Position numbers and translations under genes: made by a program. The notes under the pieces are model-generated. The model saw only the letters and a list, made by a program, of their open reading frames with translations. It ran no database searches and was not told where the DNA came from. Shown in pieces: positions 52,967 through 64,000 of a stretch of 64,000 nt of DNA. Origin of the DNA: Gigaspora margarita (taxonomy: Eukaryota; Glomeromycota; Glomeromycetes; Diversisporales; Gigasporaceae); the NCBI GenBank assembly GCA_009809945.1, contig WTPW01000453.1, forward strand, positions 12,055-76,054, given 5' to 3'. Position 1 is the stretch's first letter. Every line of letters starts with the position of its first letter.

Positions 52967-54659
52967 CTAGTTTTTTTGCACAATAAAGGTCTCTAATTCT
53001 TCGACAACAAAGCTATTTGTGTCTAAAATCTTATTTTCATAATAACATTGTGAGCAAGAACCATTTTGGCCATTTAATACCAAGTCGGAATTTCCAAAAT
53101 TCATCCAAGATCCGCTACAACTATATATTGCACACGAGGAATCTTTCACGCAACTAAGTACTGTAGAACTTTCTTCATCTCCAAAACAAAAGATAAAACT
53201 ATAAAAATTTAAAATTCATAAGAAAATAATTATACGTATATATAATTCATAAAATTGATAAATGAAGTAATAGTAACTCACCTATTATTAGTTGATACCC
53301 ACTGCGCATAATAATCATCATAATCATCAACCCAATAATAAGCATCATCATTACGACTTTTGAAGCCTATAGGGCTATATCCGCCAATTATTTTTTTTGA
53401 ATCTTTGATTTTAATTAACCCAAGAACTGCATTATTCTGATTTTTCGCGTTAAAAGTATTGAAATTAAATCCATCACGTGTTGCTCTATAAGTAAGTGTA
53501 AATCGGTAAAAAGGTTTTCTAACTAAGGTGGTTCTTTTTTCGATCCAGTTGGTGATGACTGCAGCTTTGTTCCTTTCAATTATAACCGAATCAATATTCA
53601 CAGATCCACAACGTGAAGGAAGAGTCGAAAATTTGGGCATTATATTAACCATGAGATACGCCACTATATCTTCATAAATATTTTCCGGTATCGCTTTTTT
53701 ATAGGGTCTAATGTGATGATAAAAATCTTCACGGGATATTTCATGAAATCGAATATACGGTATAAATGGATCCAGAGATTTCTTTAATGATGAAAAATCA
53801 TTATCTTTCCACTTAGTGACATCTATCTCTTGTGATTTCCCTTTAGAAGATTCTTTAAAAGCAACAGATTGAGCTGTTCCCCATTTTAACAAATATTTCC
53901 AAATATCAATTTCTTCAATAATTAGATCATCTCTCTTAACAAGGCTTAAAAGGATATCTTTATTCAAAGTTGGAAATTCCTTTAATTCAAAAAACGGTTG
54001 GGGATCTTCACAAATTGTTGTCATGATATATTCTTGAATTTCTTTGCAACTTTGGAGTTTCAAGACCGTATGCAAAGCAAAAATAAAATTCTTTTGTAAC
54101 CAGGTTGATTCTTGGTTAATGAGCTAAATTAATTTACAACTAAAAATTAATGTTTTTTTTTTCATTGGTACAAAAAGCAGATGAACTTTAGATATGCTTA
54201 AGCCTTACGTGCTTTTGGACATGATTAACCAATTTATCAAGCATTAATTCGTCACATGCAACGAGAAGGGCAAGAATGTTAAAACTTGATTGATTAATTA
54301 GGTCAAGAATTCCTGTATAGATATAGCTTAAAATTAAGAAATAAAAATTAAGTAATTTCATTAGTCTCGCATAAAAATATAAGTAAATTACTTAGTTTAC
54401 ATACCGAAGTATCAGAAGAAATACAGCTGGGGAGATATTTGGTTTTTTTAAAGATGGTAACACCATTATTACGATTTGCCCATTTATTAGATAAAGCAAC
54501 TTTAAAATAAGGCGATCTCGAACGTAAAACATTTGAGTGCGCATTAAATTCTTTAAAATTTGGTTCTTCTCCAGCTTGAATAACAACATCGTAATCATTA
54601 GATTCGTCAAAAAGCTGAGAAAAATCTTTTGAAAGATCTTCAAAGAAGTTGACGGACAT
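52967..54659 (-). CDS. BTB-BACK-TLDc protein, four exons, one-base flaw in exon 1
   Basis: Exons on the minus strand: 54659-54405, 54326-54209, 54123-53282, 53198-52967, with donors GTATGT, GTAAGG and GTGAGT and AG acceptors. The BTB domain (DYDVVIQAGEEPNFKEFNAH to LRYIYTG) mediates dimerisation and often recruits cullin-3; a BACK-like helical region (ALHTVLKL, RDDLIIEEIDIWKYLLKWG) follows, and a C-terminal TLDc domain (FYRFTLTYRATRDGF, GGYSPIGF, NSFIFCFGDEES, YAIYSCSGSW-like) ends the chain at about 480 residues. A T7 run at 54443-54449 (T6 in the pseudogene) shifts the frame by one base between FKK and PNISP: a mutation or a sequencing error. The family is hugely expanded in arbuscular mycorrhizal fungi; its exact role is unknown. 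Confidence 0.8.
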
Positions 54660-54894
54660 TATTACCGCTTAGAGTTGGTGTTTTTTTTTTTTGGAGATAA
54701 AACTTTATTATAATGGTGAACCCCGCGTCGCCAGCTAGTAAAACCCGCGTTGATTGGCTAAATTAGGTAAAATCCGCGTTGATCATTAAAAATATCAGTC
54801 ACACAATTTGTCACGCGTATAAATATTTTACTATGAAATTTTAGTGATCGACATATCGACATTCATATGATCAACCTATTTTTCATATGGTGTG

Positions 54895-55286
54895 CAGGGC
54901 CAGTGATTTTCTGCGGTGCTATTGGGTCAATTCCGTCCGTGCTAAAATACCAATTCTGCGAATAAAATTAATAAGTTCTGCACAGTTTCCGTGGTATTTC
55001 TATAGCTTCTGCGTGGTTTCTGCGATATTTTTTATTGAAAAAAAAATTTTTTTTTTCTCAAAAGTTTTGCCCGACCATGCTCGTATTTCAGGTTTATTTA
55101 TTTTCTACATCGGAACTTTTCAGAGGTTATATTTTTAGAATCTTGTACCTATAAAAAAAAACTAAATAATTTATAAATCCCTACTTTCTGCGGCAATTCC
55201 GTGCTATTCTTAATACATTCCGTGTTTACAACCTAATTCCGTGATTTCTGCGGCATTCCGTGAAACGCAGAAAATCACTGGCCCTG
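54895..55286. mobile_element. hAT-like non-autonomous transposon, 392 bp, with 8-bp target duplication
   Basis: Perfect terminal inverted repeats of about 21 bp beginning CAGGGCCAGTGATTTTCTG, flanked by ATGGTGTG on both sides (54887-54894 and 55287-55294). CAGGG-type ends with 8-bp duplications are characteristic of the hAT superfamily. The interior is AT-rich and repeats CTGCGG and ATTCCGTG; no transposase. It lies about 235 bases upstream of the BTB/TLDc gene start. Confidence 0.85.
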
Positions 55287-55631
55287 ATGGTGTGCACTTA
55301 TTTGTGCGAGTGATAAAACCCAAAACGGGAAATTAACCAATCGGAGAACGTAAAATGTGATGCTCCCAGATCAGCCCTACACGTGAGCAAAGCGAAGAAA
55401 AACACAAAAAAAAAACGAAAAAAGAGAAAATACAAGAAAACGAGTGTTTAATCCTGTCTTGGGGCACTAATTAAAAATGACGGGAATGAATTTTACATAT
55501 AAAACCTAATTATTTATTACTATAGCCTCTAACCCTAACGTCCTAACCCTAACTTTTCAATTTCACGAACTTAGTTTATTTTTACGTCGAATGTTCTTTT
55601 TGGGTTTGTGTCACTCACAAATAAATATTCC

Positions 55632-56063
55632 GCTGGAAGCCTATACTCAATGGTTATACAGAGTATTTTAGTGGTGTTTCAACTGTTTAAATGGTTATAA
55701 CTTTTTATCTAAGAGGTTTTAAAAAAATCTGAATGGTAACTTTGTAGAGCTATATCAGCTCTATATGTATGCCAAATATTTTTTCAAAATCTCATTAATG
55801 TAAAGAGTTGATGCATTTTGAAAATTGAAATTTTATATATAAATTTATAAATTTTACATATAAAATTTCAATTTACAAAATGCATCAACTCTTTACAGTA
55901 ATGAGATTTTGTAAAAATATTTGGTATACATGTAGAGCTGATATAGCTCTACAAATTTACTGGTTAGATTTTTTATAACCTCTTAAATAAAAAGTTATAG
56001 CTATTTGAACAGTTGAAATACTACTAAAATACTCTGTGTAACTATTGAGTATAGGTTTCCAGC
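55632..56063. mobile_element. 432-bp fold-back element
   Basis: Two arms of about 210 bases (GCTGGAAGCCTATACTCAA and its complement at the other end) are near-perfect inverted copies meeting near 55850. No coding capacity. The flank 55295-55631 is AT-rich with CTAACCCTAACG near 55530 and no gene. Confidence 0.75.
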
Positions 56064-56317
56064 ACCATAAGTAAATTACAATAGCAAGCCCTCTTCAAAT
56101 GGCTTTTTCAAGGGTTTCCTAAAAGGAAATATATTTGTTTGCAAGGTAATGACAGTTTATTTTCATAAGTACTCTTCAATTTTCTAAGTTTAAGCAGAAA
56201 AATAATAAAGCTAAAAAGAATTATGACTACAAAATAAGTTTTTCATTTCATTTTTATGTATATAATTGTTTTATTTTACTTTAAATGTTTTTTAAAAGTC
56301 AACTTACTACTATATAT

Positions 56318-57507
56318 GTCTGAAAATAAGCTACTATCTAAAATAAGCTACTTTCCTGATTTTTTTCAAAAATTTTAAAAAACCTATTAGCAGTTGCTAC
56401 ATATAAAAGTCTTAATTTTACTGAGTAGACCTCAAAAGTGCTATTAAATAAACTTGTTTATAACTCCAAAATACACATATAATCAAAATTTGATAGTATT
56501 TGGACAACTTTTTATTAGTATGTTTTTCAATTTTTTAAAAAATTCAAAAATCTGAAAATAAGCTACTCACGATTCTTGTATCCCTTAAATGGTAAGCAAT
56601 TGCAGGCAAATTTGGCTGCAATTTTTTTTATAAATCTTTCTTTAATTTAGTTTTTAAATATTAAAATATTTAAATAAAATTTTATACAATAATATTTGAA
56701 AATAAACATTATATTTTTTGCTATATTTGTATTTAAATTATAAGAAAATAAATTGTACTTGCTTATAAGCCCAAAATATACAAATTTTTAAAAAATTTTT
56801 TAATTAAAAAATATTTTAAAACTTTTTAGCAAACTCTTTAAATATAAATTTTAGATCTATTGTTCTTAATACAACTTTATAGATTATATAAAGATTACAA
56901 TTTTCATTATTATAAGTTTTATGATTTACTTGTAAAATTTAGTACTTGTCTTAAAAACAAAAAATTTTTTTAGCTTCAGGAATATATAAAATTTTAGAAA
57001 TATAAAAAAATTTTAATAGTAAACTCTAAAGATACACAAACTTTTAACTTTATTATAAAACTTTTTTGAAATTATTAAATAATTTTTAATTAATTAAAGT
57101 TAATAAAATATATTTCAAATAAGGGTGTTATTTTATGGAGACATGTCTCCTTGGAGACCCTTTATGAATAGCCAATCAAAATTAAGCATGTGACTAGATA
57201 ATATGTTGCTTATTATTGGCCAATTAAAATTTCCTACAAACTTTCTAACTTTTATAATACAAAAACACAAATGAAAATTTCCTAACCCTAAATATGATTG
57301 GCTGTTATATGTAGGGTCTCCACGGAGACATGTCTCTACATACAATTTTCTTTCAAATAATATATTATATAAAATAGAATTTTCTAAATTATTTATTTTT
57401 TGTTTTATTTAAAAAAACAAATATTTTTTAAAATTGCAGCCAAATTTACTACAAAACTTTTAAGGGATAATTTTTTGCCCAAAAAAGGTAGCTTAATTTC
57501 AGACACA
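56318..57507. mobile_element. 1.2-kb inverted-repeat element containing a nested element
   Basis: The left end TATGTCTGAAAATAAGCTAC is mirrored at the right (complement TATGTGTCTGAAATTAAGC); further in, TTGCAGGCAAATTTGGCTGC near 56603 is mirrored near 57435. The interior is extremely AT-rich and non-coding. It is interrupted by 57132-57343. Confidence 0.5.
57132..57343. mobile_element. Nested MITE with GGAGACATGTCTC ends
   Basis: About 48-base terminal inverted repeats (GGAGACATGTCTCC, GGAGACCCT, AGCCAATCA) enclose 110 bases. It sits inside the larger inverted-repeat element, so it inserted later. Open frames across it carry no features. Confidence 0.7.
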
Positions 57508-57789
57508 TAAAGTAAATCTCTTAACAATCATAAATTGCTAAATGTTGAATAAAGTTGCAGATAACCATAAGGTATTTAGTAGTTATGATCTAAATTAGTA
57601 TGTTTGAATAAGTATTATTATAATTTAAATGAGTTGAAGAGAACTATAATTGATGAAGCTAGATTTCTAAATAAGTAGTTTTTTATATGTGTAGTTTTTT
57701 ATACAAAGTAGTTTTTTAAATAAGTACAATTATTCTCCCATATAATTATCTCTATATAGTTACAAACTTTTGTTTCTCATTTTGTATAC

Positions 57790-58210
57790 ATACAAATATC
57801 ACTAAAAAATTTGTAATTTGTTTTGTAGAAATATAAACAAAAAAAATATATTAATAAAATATCAACTGATTTATATAAAAATTTTATAATAGGTGTATTT
57901 TGTTCTTCTAAACAACTTTTCTTATAGCATAAAAATTGATTTACTTAGTATTATTTTAACTTTATATATAGCAACTATTAATAATCATATATAAAATTTT
58001 TAAAAAATTTTTATATATGATTGTTTATAGTTGCTATATATAAAAGTTAAAATAATACTAAGTAAATCAAATTTTTATTCAATAAGAAAAGCTGTTTAAA
58101 TGAACATAATATACATATCATAACACTTTCATGTAAATTAGTTGATATTTTATTAATCTATTTTTTTGTTTATGTTTCTATAAAAAAAAAATTAAGCTAT
58201 ATTTGTAGAT
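57790..58210. mobile_element. Fold-back element centred near 57999
   Basis: Two arms of about 205 bases are inverted copies: TATATATAGCAACTATTAAT at 57965 pairs with ATTGTTTATAGTTGCTATAT at 58020. A third partial copy lies near 58320-58400. No coding capacity. Confidence 0.65.
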
Positions 58211-59029
58211 ACTTAAAATAAGAAACAAAACCAATAAAAATTTATCTAATTTGCATTAAAATTTAATAGTAAATATATTTTATGCTTTCAAACAACTTTA
58301 TTTATTGTATAAAATTTGATTAATTATTAAAATCATAACTTTTCTATATAGAAACTATCTAAAATTATATATAAAATTTTTAAAATACCTCTACTAAATA
58401 AGTTTTTTTTATATTAATTATAATTTGTGCTTATATAGAAGCACTTTTATAAAGTCAACCTTTTATAATCACTATATTAGAGTGTAGCAACTATGTGATT
58501 ATAGGAGAGAACAATGTAGTTTTTTTTAGTAAATAGTTTTTTTAGATATATAGTTTATTTAGACAAATAGTTTTTAGATAAATAATTTTTTAACAAGTAA
58601 TTTTTAATCAAGTTTAATAGAATTTTTTTTATAGTGGTGGCCTGCTCTAGTCACAAGGTTTTTATTAATAATTTATAGTATTTGTTACATAGATGAGCAT
58701 ATAACTAGTACACTTTTGGTATTTAATTTAAGTAGTCTGTCTGACAGTTTTACACTAGCTGCTATACCTGCAACCCAACTATGGAAATTGCCTATTTAAA
58801 CCCTCTGGTCCATAAACTACTTATTAATTTTTATTACATCACCTATATACTGCAAGAGTAACTTTGGGTTATTCTTAATAAACCAGCAACCTATAGAGTT
58901 ATTTTACCGCAAGTCTAATAAAATTATATTCAATTTTTATATATTATATAAGGTAATAGTACCTATTTTTAGAAATTTTTTTTTGTTACATATAAAATTT
59001 TTTCTTTTTAATATTTTTTATAAAATTTA
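58211..59029. other. AT-rich repeat-derived DNA
   Basis: Contains the partial third arm noted above and repeated AGTTTTTTTAGATAAATAG units near 58520-58600. No gene. Confidence 0.45.
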
Positions 59030-59807
59030 AGGAGAATTCTAATATACACTACAGGTGATTATCACCTGTAGTATAATAACCAATCAAAATTTAGGATCAG
59101 GTGTAACATATAAATTAATTTTTGTATAACAAAAACAAACAAAAACAAAGAATTTTAAAAAATTGCTTCTAACCAAGAAATTTGTTTATGAAACTACTTT
59201 TTTTTATACAAAAAAAAAATTCTTTGCAAAATTTTACTACAGTATATATAAAGCACATTTTTAATTTCTAACCCTTACTTTAACTCTAACATTAAAGAGT
59301 TTAGTTTTTGTTTTGATAAGAATAATTTATTTTTATTTATGCATTGTAGATCACAGGTGATAATTACCTATAGTAAACATTATATTATTTCAAAATTTAA
59401 TATATAAAATTTATTATTTATTTATTATTTAATAATATATAAATTAAAGAAATAATATAATGTTCACTATAAATGATTATCAACTGTGATCTATAATGTA
59501 TAAATAAAAATAAATTCTTTTTATCAAACAAAAACTAACCTCTTTAATGTTAGAGTTAGGGTAAGAGCTAGGAATTAGAAAGATGCTTTATATATAGTAA
59601 AATTTTGCAAGAAATTTTTTTTTTTGCATAAAAAAAAGTAGTTTTATAGACAAATTTCTTGATTAGAAACAATTTTTTAAAAATTTTTTGTTTTTGTTTG
59701 TTTTTGTTATACAAAAATTAATTTATATGTTATACCTAATTCTAAATTTTGATTGTCTTTTGTACTACAGATAATAATCATCTGTGGTGTATATTAGAAT
59801 TCTCCTA
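59030..59807. mobile_element. Head-to-head pair of MITEs
   Basis: AGGAGAATTCTAATATACAC at the left is mirrored at the right end. Each arm of about 360 bases itself ends in inverted repeats with ACAGGTGATTATCACCTGTA-like palindromes and carries the CTAACATTAAAGAG block, so this looks like two copies of one MITE in opposite orientation. Confidence 0.6.
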
Positions 59808-60011
59808 AAAAAATACAAAGATTAATAAAAAAGTTACTTATGATTAGTTAAAGAATTATCTAATCGTAGTAAATAAGGTTAACAATTATTATGATAGAAG
59901 AACCTGGGTAATAATCTAGTATCTCTCACAAATAATTTATAACCAACAAAAACCAAACTCAGGTTTTGCTAAAAAATAAAATAAAATAAAATAAAAAAAT
60001 AAATAAGGAAA

Positions 60012-61903
60012 ATTCTAGACATCTCTAAATAGAGATATATAACTTATATATCTCTGGTCTTTTTAGCCAATTAATAAAGAAAAATCATATGACTAAAGTT
60101 CATGTGTTAAATCTGATCACTGATGCAAAGTCAAACAAATCAAATGATCTTACCAGATATAGATAAGTTATAGATCATTGTTTTTTTTTACTTTCTTCAA
60201 TTACTAATTTTTTTTATTATTTATTTAGCTTGTTGCCTTTTGTCACTAATGTTATCAATAATTTTGTTAATATTATTATTGGTATTGCAGTTGGTATGCA
60301 GTTGGTATTGCAGTTAGTACTACTATTAATTTTTTTAGGTTTAGATCTTTGTATTTCTTTGGCATTTTTGTGAAATGTCTCATTAGTTTTGCATATTTTG
60401 CCAGTTTTTATCAAAATTCTTTTTGTGTTCTTTGTATGTGGTTTTGTACTTAATCCTGTGCTGGGTTTTGCATCTTTCATGCAGCTTTCACATTTCCTGG
60501 TTACTTTTGGCATTTGCTAAATGGCTTTTTTTATTTCTTTTTCTTTTTTTTTTGAATAGTTTTTTATTAATCCTTTTTTCATTTTTTTTAGATATATATA
60601 GGTCTTTCTTGCTTCGTTGGGTTTGAAAATTGTGGATAGTTTTTGGTTTGTCACTGGTATATTTTATATTTTTTTTTTGTGTATATTTGTATTTTTGCGT
60701 TTTCTTACTTTGACGCTTACTGACTTCTTTCTATTTTCAGAGTATCAATAGGCTCTTGTATCTTTACTGCTAGTGTAGTTTTTGGTTGTTGCTAGTGCAC
60801 CATATATCCTTTTTTTCTTTTTTTTTCTTTGTACACTAACTATATTTTTAGGTTAATAAAGGCTTTCATATCTTCACTACTAGTATAGATTTTGTTTCAT
60901 TACTGGTATATTTCTGTATTCTTTTTTTGGTATATGTGCATGTTTTTTTTCTTATTTTAACACTTTACTGACTTCTTTCTATTTTTAGGTTATCATTAGG
61001 CTTTTGTATTTTTGCTGATATAACTGTAGTTGTTGCTGACATATCCTGTATCTTTGCTACTTGTGTAGTTTTTGATTGTTGTTAGTGCATCTTTGTATTC
61101 TTTTTCTGTATGTTTTGTTTCTTGTATTCTTTTTTTTCATGCATTTTTTTTTTACTATTTATTTTTAAGGATATCATTTCTTGTTTCAGTAATTTTATTG
61201 ATAGTATATTGGAGTTGTTGCTAGAGTCATCATTGATAGTGTTGTAGAAAAAAATTTGTAGTCTATTTTACTATAGTTGGGCTATTGTATATACTTGTGT
61301 GTGGAATTTCTATCTTTTTAGAAACTATCATAGGATCCTGAAACATACATAGATAGGTCAGGTATAAGTTTGCTTATTTTTGAGGTTTTTTATGCAGATC
61401 TTTTCTATTTATAGTAATTTTTTGCTTATTTTTGAAGTTTTTTGTAGATTATTCCTTTTTTAGTAACCCTATAATTAACCTAACCTATCTATGTATATTT
61501 TGGGGTCCTACTATCATATCACTAGAATGAGGTTTTTGATCACAGTAATATTGTCATATTGTCATATTATATAATAATTTAGTAATCAATTGGTGTATCA
61601 TGTTATATTTATATGTATATAGTGCAATTATTTTCTTTTAAATAAAATAAAATTTTTTTTTGTTTTCACATATTCAAATCTGATTGATCGATCCTGGGTC
61701 ATTATAAAGTGACACATTCAAAAAAAAATTGAGGTTTTAATATTGTATAACCAAGTTATAAAGAGTGGTCAGATTCTGGGTTGTACAAGTTCTTCTAACT
61801 ATTTAGTGCTACAAAAAATGAGCCATGTGATTTTTGCTTATTTTAATTAATTAATAGGCCAGAGATATATAGTTATATATCTCTAGCTAAAGATGCCTAG
61901 AAG
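60012..61903. mobile_element. 1.9-kb DNA transposon-like element with 46-bp terminal inverted repeats
   Basis: The left end TTCTAGACATCTCTAAATAG and the right end (complement TTCTAGGCATCTTTAGCTAG) are inverted over about 46 bases, including GAGATATATAAC. The interior plus strand is T-rich. A 98-residue minus frame (60217-60513) encodes a Lys/Thr-rich text with CESC that I do not recognise; no transposase is apparent, so the element is probably non-autonomous. Confidence 0.55.
60738..61110 (+). repeat. Imperfect tandem repeats inside the 1.9-kb element
   Basis: Units like GGTTATCATTAGGCTTTTGT followed by ATCTTTACTGCTAGTGTAG start near 60741, 60851 and 60987, with a partial copy near 61050; TTTTTCTTTTTTT spacers separate them. 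Confidence 0.55.
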
Positions 61904-62059
61904 AACCCATAAAATAAAATAAATAAAAAAACAATAAAAACATTTAAAAATAAAAAAAATGTGCAGTAAAATATATGAAAAAACTGAATAAAACAATAAA
62001 AAAAATTATTAAAAAAGAATTAATGTAAATGTACTCGTAGGCCCTATGGGTATATTTAG

Positions 62060-62580
62060 GTAGAATAGAGGCCTGCATTGGATCCTGTGGCCCAGCCCGG
62101 CCCGGTCTGGTCCACAAATTTTTGCAGGCTGGGCCAGGCCTAATTACAAAATTTTATATTTGTGTGCCGGGCTGGGCCAAAAAATTTTAAATAATATAAT
62201 ATTAAAACCTTTTAAACCAATAAAATTGTTAAAATTTTAACAAATAAAAGGCTTTTAATATGTTTAATAAACAAATAAAAAGCTTTTAAATTTTTATTAA
62301 ATAAATAAAAACTCTTAAAAATTTTTAAAGAACCCTTTAAAATTTTAACAAAAAAGACCTTTAAAATTTTTAATAATAAATAAAAAGCCTTTAAAATTTT
62401 TAATAAACAAATAAAAACTTAAAATTTTTAATTAACAAATAAAAACTTTTAAAATTTTTAATAAATAAATAAAAAATTTTAAGACTTTTAATTAAGATTT
62501 TTAATAAATAAATAAAAGCTTTAAAACTTTTAATAAATAAAATTTTTAAAATTTTTAATAAATAAAAGCTTTACAAAAAA
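62060..62580. repeat. GC-rich palindromic patch followed by AAATAAAAGCTTTTAAAATT minisatellite
   Basis: GGCCCAGCCCGGCCCGG near 62091 and CCGGGCTGGGCC near 62167 are inverted. From about 62200 a roughly 30-base unit (AATAAATAAAAGCTTTTAAA) repeats about twelve times with drift. The same unit returns at 63640-63720. No gene. Confidence 0.6.
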
Positions 62581-62589
62581 CCAAACATT

Positions 62590-63640
62590 TAACTCTTCCT
62601 ATTGATTACTTGTTCAAATTTCTGAACAAAAGAAAAACAAAAATTTTCTAGTAAAAGACAAAGCAGCTATTAATACTAGTTTTTATAAAGGTCAACCTTT
62701 TTTGCTTTTACCTTTCTGAAGACTCCTTTATATATTCAGCATGCAAGCCAGAAGTGTCAGTTGTGCAAGTTAACTAGCAGTGGGCACCCTTGGTACAAGA
62801 AATTCTGGTAGAAGTTTTCTTTCATCGATGAAGTTAGTATAGTAGGCTAGGTGGTAAACTTGAAAAATGAGTTTTTCAATACTCTCTTTAAGGATTTTTG
62901 GCAGCAAGAACATAATTTTCATATATCTGGTACCATATTCTCGCTTGGAGTTTTTTTTCTGGGATTTTGAACAAAAAGTGGGAAATTCACTATGCCCCCT
63001 CCAAAAGATCAGCATAATTGTTCCTATCTTAATCAGGAAGAAGGTATGCAAGTTGATAAACAAGAATGGATGCACAATGAGACATGGCGCAGTAGAGTAG
63101 GCAGATCTGTGGAACAAAATTCCAGAAAGTTCTTTTAATTCTTTTTTATGTACATATAATACTTTGGTAAGGCATATCCTTATGCAGTATTATATAATTT
63201 TTACTGTTTTTTTTTTCTTTTTTCCAATTGGTTTTTTTTCTTTCATGTTACTAGTTAGTGCGTAAGCTATTATGTACTGTTTTCTTTTTGGCTTTTTCTT
63301 TTTCTTTCATTCTTTTTTTATGTATATTTGGGTCTTCATTTAGGTTAAGTAGATTATTCCTCTCTTTATATTTTTTACATTTATTTCTTCATTATATGTT
63401 TTTTCGTATAGTAGAATTCCTCTACTCAGGAAGCTAAGAGAAGGAGGTTTAAAAAGTAGGCAGTCATGATAAGCTTTCTGATTCAAACCAAGGTTTGGAA
63501 CAGTGCAGCAGGTCATATTTGAAAATTTGTCAAAATGAGCGAAATATCTGATAATGTCAAACTTTTCTTAAGTAATCATTTGTATTTACAATCCATAGTA
63601 TAATTCTTAAATAAATAAGTATTGGTGAGACTGCCTATAG
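62590..63640. other. Unassigned low-copy-looking segment between minisatellite arrays
   Basis: Less repetitive than its flanks. Two overlapping frames of 115 codons (minus, 62770-63117) and 77 codons (plus, 62867-63100) exist; neither text resembles a family I know, and stops interrupt both neighbourhoods. It may be a transposase-gene fragment carried between the two minisatellite blocks. Confidence 0.3.
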
Positions 63641-63768
63641 TAAAAAAATAAAAAAAAATAAAAAAAATAAATAAAAGCTTTAAAATTTAACAAATAAATA
63701 AAAACTTTTAATATTTTTAAATTTTTTAATTATAAAAAGAATTTTTCTAAATAAACATGGGGTGTTTG

Positions 63769-64000
63769 TACATGGGTAATAACAGTTTAATTTGCAAATT
63801 TGTGTAATATGTCAATTGAACCAATTTTTACATCAAAAAAATTAACCCTTGCTTATGGTTAGGGTAAGAGTAGGTTTGGGATTGGGGCGAGGGTTTAGTT
63901 TATACCAAAATTTCTCAAAGAATTTTTTTTGTTAGAAGTCAAAAGGTGGTTTCATAATCAAAATTTTGCGATATCAGTTGGTTTTTATATTACCCGTGTA
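63769..64000. mobile_element. Inverted-repeat element reaching the window edge
   Basis: TACATGGGTAATAAC near 63769 is mirrored by ATATTACCCGTGTA at the last bases. The interior has a GGTTAGGGTAAGAG patch near 63858. It is possibly complete at 64000, but the right flank is not visible. Confidence 0.5.

Noticed and set aside
60217..60513. A basic 98-residue minus-strand protein in the 1.9-kb element, perhaps a transposase.
   Set aside because: Low-complexity Lys/Thr/Asn text without DDE residues or a known zinc finger; not listed as a gene.
62770..63117. A 115-residue minus-strand frame as a gene.
   Set aside because: No recognisable domain, lies between minisatellites, and a competing frame overlaps on the other strand.

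Overview
ORGANISM. The window looks like nuclear DNA of an arbuscular mycorrhizal fungus (Glomeromycotina, Rhizophagus-like). It is very AT-rich. The right part carries a spliced BTB/TLDc gene, a decayed second copy of it and a Sel1-repeat remnant, all families strongly expanded in these fungi, in a background of small inverted-repeat transposons. This assignment rests on recognising the families; no search was run.

LAYOUT. (1) 1-43085: three head-to-tail units of a very large retroelement. Unit A is only a 3' end (1-1657), unit B is complete (about 1658-22910) and unit C is nearly complete (about 22911-43085). B and C share most genes but are highly diverged at protein level. A 41-bp conserved motif closes units A and B (1617-1657 and 22870-22910, spaced 21,253 bp). 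The unit plan is: leader; a cluster of small one-pass membrane proteins; gag with CCHC knuckles; a conserved stem-loop at the gag stop codon; retropepsin-like protease with a DEG active site; Q/N-rich linker; an endonuclease IV-like domain; a coiled linker; a dUTPase-like linker plus reverse transcriptase (YMDN) plus RNase H; a Merlin/IS1595-type DDE transposase; a second CCHC-rich protein; helical ORFs; and a Nudix domain at the 3' end, fused to a deoxynucleoside kinase in A and B. I see no retroviral rve integrase. (2) 43086-64000: host DNA with repeats, the BTB/TLDc pair (49825-54659), a hAT-like non-autonomous element with an 8-bp target duplication, and many fold-back elements.

HOW IT MAY WORK. 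Gag, protease, RT and RNase H imply an RNA intermediate. The transposase is the only candidate integrase. Kinase, Nudix, dUTPase-like and AP-endonuclease-like modules together look like a kit that supplies and cleans nucleotides and repairs abasic sites during cDNA synthesis; this is inference.

STATE OF THE GENES. Reading frames are interrupted in an unusual way. At least 18 in-frame TGA codons interrupt otherwise continuous proteins, against three TAG and about four TAA. Several fall where the sister unit has Trp or another aromatic residue. Two start codons read ATA, and one pair of homologues starts with GTG in both units. Either UGA is read as Trp (mitochondrial-type code) or Trp codons were hit by plus-strand G-to-A mutation. 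Separate single-base frame changes occur at different places in B and C and look like decay or assembly error. The exception is the gag-pro junction: in both units the frame steps by -1 at the same place, with a stem-loop that covaries.
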